Origin: CAWARU01 sp963805795 | GTDB lineage: Bacteria; Pseudomonadota; Gammaproteobacteria; UBA6186; Azoamicaceae | Direction: 5' to 3' | Length of the DNA: 64,000 nt | Assembly (NCBI GenBank): GCA_963805795.1 | Contig: CAWDVG010000005.1 | Coordinates: 28,726-92,725 of the forward strand | Shown: piece by piece, positions 57,898 through 64,000 of the stretch | Position numbering within the stretch: position 1 is the stretch's first letter | Layout of the letters: every line of letters begins with the position of its first letter | Notes under the pieces: model-generated | What the model was told of the DNA's origin: nothing | Databases searched by the model: none | The model's input: the letters and a program-made list of their open reading frames with translations, nothing else | Position numbers and translations under genes: made by a program

Positions 57898-59019
57898 TCA
57901 TGATTTCTTATTGTCAAAAGATAAATAATTATTAGTATCTTTTAGTAATATGCTCATGAATCTCGGATTGACAAATATTTTTTCTCTGCCGATCTCTTGC
58001 TCTTCTAAAACATTTATGTTCACAAATTTTTGTAGATAATCTGAAGCTGTTTGCCTTTTTGCTAGACCCAGTTCAACTATATTATTAATTCTACAATAGG
58101 GTAGCATAAATAAGAGATCCACTAATTCTCGCGAATAAATTTTAGGTAAGCTATTTTTTACGTATTTTCTTGTTTCTTCCATGAGATTAATTATACCATT
58201 TATCTTTTGACAGGTCCATTTAGAGGTGTTTTCTACAGCGCTTAACATGAAAATTATCCATGGTTCCCAATCTTCATTTAGAGTAACATTTAATAGGTTT
58301 TTATAATAATCATTTTTATTTTGAATAATATAGCGACTTAAGTATAAAATGGGTATGGTTAATAATTTCTGTTCGATAAGATACAGGATATTTAAGATTC
58401 TTCCCGTTCTCCCATTACCATCTGTGAAAGGATGGATAGCCTCAAATTGATAATGTCCGGCTGCTAATTTGATAAGGGGGTCGATATTGTCTTCATTATG
58501 CATAAATTGTTCCCAATTATGTAATTTCTCTCTAAGTAAAGTCTCACCTACAGGAGGTGTGTAAATAATTTCGCCAGACATTTGGTTAAACAACGTTGTA
58601 CCGGGCACCTTTCTTATTGTCATATTTATATCACGTAGTGTTGAGCATATTTGTTCAGCTAATACAGTATTGGAGGGTCGATTTTTAATTTTTTCAAATC
58701 CTTCTCTTAACGCAGTACGATATCGTAGCGCTTCCTTTGTGGCCGAATCAATTTGCAAAGGAGATATTTTATTGGCGTATTGAAACAACTTATCAGCTGT
58801 TGTTACAATATTTTCTATTGCTGAACTGGCTTGTGCTTCCAATATCGGTAATGTGTTTATTAGAACATCTTGATTGGGTAACATTTCTGCCGCTTTATGC
58901 AATTCGGCCAATGCTGCTCTAGCTCCTATGCATTGTTTTAAAATTTTTTTTGTTTCAAGATCGTGCTTTGGAGGTAGATTAGGAAGACTATTATAGGGTG
59001 TATTTACATCTATATGCAT
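57898..59019 (-). CDS. Fic-family AMPylase with N-terminal inhibitory helix
   Basis: A 373-residue Fic protein of the common bacterial class that adds AMP to target proteins. The active-site motif is canonical at residues 196-207, HPFTDGNGRTGR, with His196 as base. The self-inhibitory motif [S/T]xxxE[G/N] is present N-terminally as SSAIEN (residues 65-70, Glu69), so the enzyme is autoinhibited. A winged-helix segment is at the C-terminus (VELGLAKRQTASDYLQKFVN, VLEEQEIGREKIFVNPRF). The gene is preceded by an array of TGTCGA palindromes, suggesting self-repression through that domain. It may be a regulator or a host-directed effector; chromosomal Fic proteins of this architecture are usually not secreted. 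Confidence 0.9.
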   Translation of the reverse strand: MHIDVNTPYNSLPNLPPKHDLETKKILKQCIGARAALAELHKAAEMLPNQDVLINTLPILEAQASSAIENIVTTADKLFQYANKISPLQIDSATKEALRYRTALREGFEKIKNRPSNTVLAEQICSTLRDINMTIRKVPGTTLFNQMSGEIIYTPPVGETLLREKLHNWEQFMHNEDNIDPLIKLAAGHYQFEAIHPFTDGNGRTGRILNILYLIEQKLLTIPILYLSRYIIQNKNDYYKNLLNVTLNEDWEPWIIFMLSAVENTSKWTCQKINGIINLMEETRKYVKNSLPKIYSRELVDLLFMLPYCRINNIVELGLAKRQTASDYLQKFVNINVLEEQEIGREKIFVNPRFMSILLKDTNNYLSFDNKKS

Positions 59020-59040
59020 ATGTTTAAAATCTCCATTTTT

Positions 59041-59118
59041 ATCGACAGATTGTTAGAATATGTCGATTCAATCGACATGTCAATAGAATATGTCGAAAAA
59101 ATAAAAATTTATCGACAC
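59041..59118. promoter_or_regulatory. TGTCGA operator array before fic gene
   Basis: A perfect palindrome, ATGTCGATT-C-AATCGACAT (59060-59078), is flanked by half-sites ATCGACA (59041-59047), TGTCGA (59091-59096) and ATCGACA (59111-59117). The sites cover the region 20-100 bases upstream of the fic start, where its promoter must be. Confidence 0.7.
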
Positions 59119-59397
59119 GTATTGTGTTTATATTTCTTAGACTAAAAAGTATATTTTGCAGGTCTCAAAATACTCACTAAAAGTCAAAAAGCTAAATACA
59201 AGCTCCAATACAGGGAATTAATTTGAGATGGGTCAAGCTCAAAGATGGTCTTTTATATTCAGGTTGTTCCTATTTGTTTTATGAGCATCTTCAGGGTTGA
59301 TGAGCAGCAATGTATTTTAGATAAGAGTAAAGGTAGTCCGTGGCTGATTTGGTGTAGTTTATTTCTAATTGATTCTCCTCTTAGCCACAACGTTTTT

Positions 59398-59416
59398 TGG
59401 GGGTATTCTTGGGGTA
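59398..59416 (+). repeat. paired arm-type repeats left of core 6
   Basis: TGGGGGTA (59398-59405) and TTGGGGTA (59409-59416), an 11-bp period, 43 bases left of the core remnant. A fourth sequence variant of the paired repeat. Confidence 0.4.
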
Positions 59417-59458
59417 TAAAAATATTAGAGTCCTAGAAGAATGTGGTTTATAGAGCCT

Positions 59459-59482
59459 TGTTCGAGTCCTAGTGGGCCCACC
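59459..59482 (+). repeat. att core 6, partial (T arm to CCA)
   Basis: TGTTCGAGTCCTAGTGGGCC to CACCA keeps the T loop, T-stem 3' strand, acceptor strand and CCA. The anticodon part is replaced. The right flank (AAAATTACCAATAAAATCAT) matches cores 1, 3 and 4. Confidence 0.7.
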
Positions 59483-59548
59483 AAAATTACCAATAAAATC
59501 ATAAGCTTACTTAGACTTAAATGTATTTTTCCCAAACCCAAAAATACA

Positions 59549-59570
59549 TTGTGTCCATTTTGTGTCCATT
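59549..59570 (+). repeat. paired arm-type repeats right of core 6
   Basis: Two abutting copies of TTGTGTCCATT, identical to the pair right of core 4. Confidence 0.55.
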
Positions 59571-59678
59571 AGGCTAAACAACTTAATATTCAATTTTGAG
59601 TTTTAGAAGATTCTATTTTTCTCACAAATACAGTAATATTTATTTTCTCGTTTTGTTTGATTTCTAGGACCTCTTAGT

Positions 59679-61931
59679 ATGGATTCAATGTATGATATCG
59701 TTAAAGCACTTAGCAAAAACGATTTAACAAAAACCCCCAAATCAAAGTCAAGGGATTCCCAGGCGTTTTATTCGGAATTTGAACTACCATCAGATACATT
59801 ACATATTGAGGTTGAGGGTATTGGGGTGCTAAATTTTCCTTTAACACAGACTGATATTTCAAAACTTCTCAATATTTCTTCCGACGCAAAATTTGGCTTA
59901 CGTGAGAAAACTCTTTTAGATAAAAATATTCGTGATACACAAGAAATTTCTGCAGAAAAGATACAAATAAAGTATGACGAGAATGTGTTAGAGGGCACTT
60001 TAAAAAAATTGAAAGCGGCGCTTGCATTACCAGAAAATTGTAATCTTACACTTCATTTACACAACATGTTAATTTATGCGCCAGGACAATTTTTTAAAAA
60101 ACATCAAGATTCGGAAAAACTAGAAGGGATGGTTGCTAGCCTGGTGATTGTATTGCCGGCACCTCATATAGGAGGCAACTTAATCATTCAACATAATAAC
60201 ATGGAATATTCTTTTGTTTCTGAAAACTTGGATAATCCGTCACTAAATTGTATCGCGTTCTATGCTGATTGCCATCATGAGGTCAAAAAAGTAAAGCAAG
60301 GTTATCGTATTGCATTAACTTATAATTTGGTTTTAACGTCAAAGTCCATTGAGCTTCCAGACAAAATTAATCAGCCACTCGAAAAAGCTTTAAAGGATTA
60401 TTTTTGCTTGGATGGATTATTCACTAAAACAATAATTGAACCTTCTACCACTAAGCTTATTTATTTTTTAGATCACAGTTATACCGAACATAGTTTAAGA
60501 TGGGGAATGCTGAAAGGCGCAGATAGCAAATATGCTAGGGATTTTCTTAAAGTGTCTAAGCGATTAGATTTGATACCGCATCTTGCCTTAATGGAACATC
60601 ATGAATCTTGGGCAACAGAGTACGACGAGGAGGAACCAGTTGAGCTGATTACGGATGACACGACATTGTCCCATTGGTTGGATGAAAACGATTGAAAGCT
60701 TCCTTACAAAGAATATGCAACTTGTTTGGAGGATGAGTGTTGTTGGACCATAGAAACCAAACAACTAGAACCTTATGAAACTGAACAAGAAGGCTATATG
60801 GGAAACTATGGGAATACAATCGACTATTGGTATCGACGAGCTGCCATTGTCTTATGGCACAAAGATAATCAAATCGCAATAAATTTTGAATTAAATTATG
60901 AGAATGCGTTAAGAAATTTGTTGAAATTAACTGAACAACAAGGTAATGAAAAACAAGTTTTAGATATTATCCAAAAGGCAGGGAATTATTTGTTACGTAA
61001 TTCTCAATATAATTACAGAACAGCGGATCTATCTTTTTTTATTCAATTGGCTTTTTACATTAAAAATAAAGATATTGCTAAATTAATATTATCCAATTTT
61101 GCATTAGTTAATGTTGAAGCGGATTCAATTTTAGAATTGGCAAAATTCCAAGACCTTTATGGTATTTCTTGGTGTTTGGAAATACTAGTGCATTGGAGAG
61201 AAACAGGTATCAAATCAAATTCTTTTCCATCAGTTAGGAGCGATATCTTATTTATAGTACAACTTTTATTAAAGAATAGTGAACATGCTAACATTAAAAT
61301 AATAGAATTTTTATTAGATTACTGGTTATATTCTATGATTGAGTATAACAAGCGATATATAAAAGCCAGCCCGGTCGAACTAGCTAATTCTCTTAAGGAA
61401 CGAATGAACTTAGCCAAGGATTTTATGAGGGCATCTGCTTTACTACAGAATGATCTCATCACCAAACAATTTATTGAATACCTTATATCAGATCCAATCT
61501 TGTACCCTGAATTTGAACTGACAGACGCGTTTTTAAGCGTACAAAATGAGCGTAACAATTATAAATCACAATATGTTTTACTTAAAGAGCACCTGATTAA
61601 TCAGATAACTCAAAAATTAGAGATGGGTTTGCGTGCAGAGGATGATTTGTCAATCAAAACAGAATCATCGTGTAATTGTTCAGACTGCAATGTAATTTTA
61701 AATTTTTTAAAATCAAAAACGGAATCAAAAAGAACTTGGCCTATTGCTGAGGCCCGTCGTGGTCATATTATGAATATTTTTCAAAGGCTTAATTTACCAA
61801 TAAAATTTTTCGAAGAGAAAACCGGTTCGCCTTATAAACTTGTTATAACTAAAAGCGATCAACTATATCAAATGGACAAAAAAAGATATGATAATTTAAA
61901 GATCTATTTTAATAGATTATCTGTAACCTAA
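59679..61931 (+). pseudogene. 2OG-Fe(II) oxygenase-like protein with in-frame TGA
   Basis: One reading frame of 751 codons is interrupted only by TGA at 60693-60695 (between LSHWLDEND and KLPYKEYATCLEDE). The N-terminal third is a prolyl-hydroxylase-like 2-oxoglutarate oxygenase: the metal ligands His142 and Asp144 (FFKKHQDSE) and a His at about 199 (ADCHHEVKKV), with the 2OG-binding Arg210 in GYRIALTYNL. After the stop the family's continuation is intact (MGNYGNTIDYWYRRAAIVLW), and a helical region with CNCSDC follows. Because everything else is in frame, a point nonsense mutation or base-call error is likely. The upstream piece alone retains the catalytic core. The substrate is unknown. Confidence 0.75.
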
Positions 61932-61990
61932 TTCGAAATCAGGTTCCCTAAAATAGCACTAAAATATAAACAAAAATAAAATTTTACTAA

Positions 61991-62217
61991 CGTGAGTCAG
62001 GTGTGCAGAGTTTTTATATTGATTGCTTTAGTACTTTGGATGCATTTTGATTATCGCTAGAATATCGGATTTTTAAGAAGAATACAACAAAAACGGGTGA
62101 GCCTTTAGGCGAGGCTCTCCTAAGAAAATAAAAAATTTTAATTATATTTTTAGATGGATTTTCTTAAAATTGGTGGTTATAATAGGAACAAGATTAATCG
62201 TTTTTGGAGAGAGAACC
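61991..62217 (+). promoter_or_regulatory. island head leader, copy 2
   Basis: Matches 18914-19141 in motif order (GTGTGCAG, TGATTGCTTTAGTA, AAAACGGGTGAGCCTTT hairpin, TAATCGTTTTTGGAGA), with scattered substitutions. In the hairpin, the outer pairs differ while AGCCT/AGGCT is kept. It leads into the same split gene. Confidence 0.55.
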
Positions 62218-62244
62218 ATGCCGATTATTAGTGCGCCAGTTAAG
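62218..62244 (+). CDS. exon 1 of island-head gene, copy 2
   Basis: ATG 62218 to AAG 62244 encodes MPIISAPVK, the same as at 19142-19168 but with different third bases (ATTATT for ATCATC). Exon 2 is beyond the chimeric junction and is not in the window. Confidence 0.6.
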
Positions 62245-63161
62245 GTGCATTTACCTGAGGGTGAAAGTCCCTCGACGGAAGGAGGAACCAGCTCCACCGA
62301 GTAGCGAGTCTTGCGCCCTACCTAGTAATAGAATAGGGATGAAGCGTAGACAGCGGAACATTCGAGCCGAAGCCGAAAGGCGCGCGGTACGTAAGCCCCG
62401 AAAAGGCAAAGTTGATGAGAGTCGATGTGGTTGATAACACAGCAGACAATAGATATCTGGAGGTTGTTCTGGTTTATACAAAAGGTATCAATCATCCGGG
62501 GTAGAAGACGTTGGCGAGTTTGTAGAGGTAAGTGACATCACCTGGGAAAAGTCCGTATGACCCTTCAAGGAAGAAGTATTGGAAACGCAAGCCCTCGCAA
62601 GGTAAGCGATCCGAAATGGGAAGCGGACTGCTTAGTCAGCCATAGTAGCGAAGAAGCGGTAATAAGAAGACCGGGGAGTGAAGGGCTAGCAGATTGAAAG
62701 AGCGTAAGAGTGAAACAATGTCCGTACACAGACAAGACGGAAATACATGGTTAACGAAAATTGAACGCATAGGTACATTGGCTATTGAGAAACCTGATAC
62801 TGTATTCAACAACGTTGGACACGTCATTAGTATCAATATGCTAAGGGAGCTATATCAGCAGGCGGATGGGAAGAAAGCCGTTGGTATCGATAAGGTGACC
62901 AAAGAGAAGTACGGGAAAAGACTAGAGGAAAATCTCGAAGATCTAATCAAACGTATTCGCAGAGGCACCTATAAACCGCGACCATCAAGAATCGTGGAGA
63001 TCCAAAAAGAGGACGGGAGTACGAGGCCACTAGCAATAACTTGTTTTGAAGATAAATTAGTACAGACTGCTGTAAACACTATCTTGAGCAAGGTATTTGA
63101 GCCAATATTTCTGTCAACCTCATATGGTTTCCGCCCCAATCGTAATTGTCATGACGCACTA
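62245..63161 (+). mobile_element. group II intron copy 2, cut at 63161
   Basis: 917 bases matching 19169-20085 without any length difference that I can find, inserted after the same codon. The match ends abruptly within RT codons for NCHDAL. Because the upstream leader differs from copy 1 while the intron does not, this is an independent or recent homing event. Confidence 0.85.
62718..63161 (+). pseudogene. ltrA: intron reverse transcriptase fragment, copy 2
   Basis: The first 148 codons of the maturase described at 19642, ending at YGFRPNRNCHDAL. The open frame continues into unrelated GC-rich sequence and is not meaningful there. It lacks the YADD active site and the maturase domain. Confidence 0.85.
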
Positions 63162-63412
63162 GTCGCCGGCGGCAATGAACTTCGGCACGTGGACGCCGGA
63201 CAAGCGCGGCAGGATCATTGCTTCCATCTCGAAGCTACGATCGCCGCCGGGTCCTGGCCTCCGGCAATCCTCGGCACCTTCATCAGCATGGGCCTCGTCG
63301 TGCCCGGCCGCGACGCACCAAAGCGTCGCCATGCCCCCCTGATGGAGGCATTCCTCGATCCGGAAGCCGTCGATCGTCGCGCCAAGATCGAGAACGGTTT
63401 GACCATGCTTAC
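63162..63412 (-). pseudogene. Ser/Thr protein kinase N-terminus, frameshifted
   Basis: Read in three alternating frames: GATIDGFRIEECLHQGGMAT (glycine-rich loop), then MLMKVPRIAGGQDPAAIV (ATP-binding Lys), then EMEAMILPRLSGVHVPKFIA. This is the start of a Hanks-type kinase, directly after the methyltransferase on the same strand and cut by the junction at 63162. Confidence 0.55.
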
Positions 63413-63987
63413 GCGCCCACCAACAACCGGTCGGCGAACCAGGTGGGTAGGCCATTTTTCCGAATTTTTGCAGCCGCTTCTTCCACATCGTACGGTGCGC
63501 GGCAGTAGGTTGAGTTGCCGCTTTCCTCGCAGGAGTACCAGGGAGTATCGCAGACAATGGCAATCCCGCTGCTCTTCAGGCAGCGCATCGCTTCGCGCAA
63601 AACGGCCGTAGCATCCTCGGCGTAGTGGAAAGAAGCGTTGAACACAATAGCGTCGAACTGCGCGTCCTGGAAAGGCAAATGCGTCAGTTCCGCCTGAAAT
63701 CGTGGAAACAGGCAGGGCAGGTACTTGCGATAGCGCTCAGCGGCGCCCAGGCCGTCGAACTGGCGGCGAGCTCGCGAGCGACCTCGTTGACGACTGCGAT
63801 GACCGGCGGCCGCGAACGTGTGAAACGCAATCCGGCCTGCTTGAGGACGGATTGTCGGTAGCGTCCGCCGCTGCGCCCAGTCCCGAGCCCGGCCCGGCAA
63901 CCCGGCCGACTGGCCTCGGTACTGGAACTGCAGCACCCTCGCCGACCTGAGCGGCGTGAGATCCACCAGTTCGGTCGAGCGCAGCAC
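63409..63987 (-). pseudogene. SAM-dependent methyltransferase fragment
   Basis: Class I methyltransferase of Methyltransf_11 type. The conserved block is AELTHLPFQDAQFDAIVFNA, then SFHYAEDATAVLREAMRCLK and GIAIVCDTPWYSCEESG. The upstream part (glycine-rich SAM loop region) is in another frame, with at least one frame change near 63780-63830. The C-terminus ends in WFADRLLVGA, close to the kinase start. Low sequence quality or degeneration would explain the shifts. Confidence 0.6.
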
Positions 63988-64000
63988 ATCGGTGTCGGAA

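Larger units (their letters stand above)
63162..64000 (-). other. GC-rich foreign segment, probable chimeric join
   Basis: GC content jumps from about 35-45% to over 60% at the exact base where the intron match stops. The sequence encodes, on the minus strand, a methyltransferase and the start of a protein kinase, both with several frame changes. Codon use is unlike anything else in the window. A repeat-induced assembly chimera or contaminating read end is the simplest reading. Confidence 0.75.

Noticed and set aside
39066..61931. A genetic code in which TGA means Trp
   Set aside because: Many intact genes here end in TGA, including overlapping operon junctions; the two internal TGAs are better explained as mutations or errors.
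63625..63950. Plus-strand frames in the GC-rich end
   Set aside because: High GC makes long open frames by chance; the recognisable proteins are on the minus strand.

Overview
The window reads as one long accessory (island) region of an AT-rich, amoeba-associated intracellular gammaproteobacterium, most likely in the Legionellales. Pointers are a proteobacterial SecB, effector-like ankyrin, leucine-rich-repeat, Sel1, Fic and macrodomain proteins, an ArdA antirestriction gene, and many group II introns. This placement is inference; no rRNA, complete tRNA or ribosomal protein gene is present. The last 0.84 kb (63162-64000) is GC-rich, unrelated in composition, and looks like a chimeric join.

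Layout. 1-1236: an IS481-type element at the window edge. 1.3-9.9 kb: a 5'-truncated tyrosine integrase, secB, a coiled-coil protein overlapping a 1215-residue ankyrin protein, a broken DUF6602 gene and an AbiEii-type toxin. 10.2-17.2 kb: an island between two copies of a tRNA-Met(CAU) 3'-half, holding a TPR protein fused to an integrase C-terminus, a 1465-residue LRR/Sel1 protein and an IS30 element. 17.3-29.3 kb: a frameshifted integrase, a small gene split by a group II intron, ardA, a second (antisense) group II intron, an AlbA_2/HATPase regulator, a broken NERD gene and rpiB with a broken epimerase gene. 29.6-35.9 kb: effector-like and housekeeping-like genes, including a tandem-duplicated domain protein, a Nudix hydrolase, a possible tandem SH2-like protein ending in a CaaX motif, a NIF3/YqfO-like protein and an ankyrin protein. 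36.1-46.2 kb: a third tRNA 3'-half, an AAA ATPase with palindromic operators, a scrambled nest of two group II introns and a serine-recombinase element, then an LRR/ankyrin protein. 46.3-50.2 kb: two broken genes and an AbiEi-like antitoxin with only a stub of its toxin. 50.2-59.6 kb: two copies of a roughly 600-bp palindrome-rich module, three further tRNA 3'-halves, and small cargo (RhuM, an S24 repressor, a macrodomain protein, ParB-like and Fic proteins). 59.7-62 kb: a 2OG-Fe(II) oxygenase gene with an in-frame stop, then a second copy of the island head with the same group II intron, cut by the chimeric junction.

The unifying theme is repeated site-specific accretion at the 3' end of a tRNA-Met gene. 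The 45-nt core (anticodon loop to CCA) or its remnant occurs six times, nearly always flanked by paired 10-11-bp repeats that look like integrase arm sites and differ in sequence between copies. Integrase genes lie with their 3' ends against the cores, but several core-bounded segments carry none, as expected for cis-mobilizable islands. Decay is heavy: at least nine genes carry frameshifts, in-frame stops or internal deletions. Either the region is degenerating or the sequence contains uncorrected indels.
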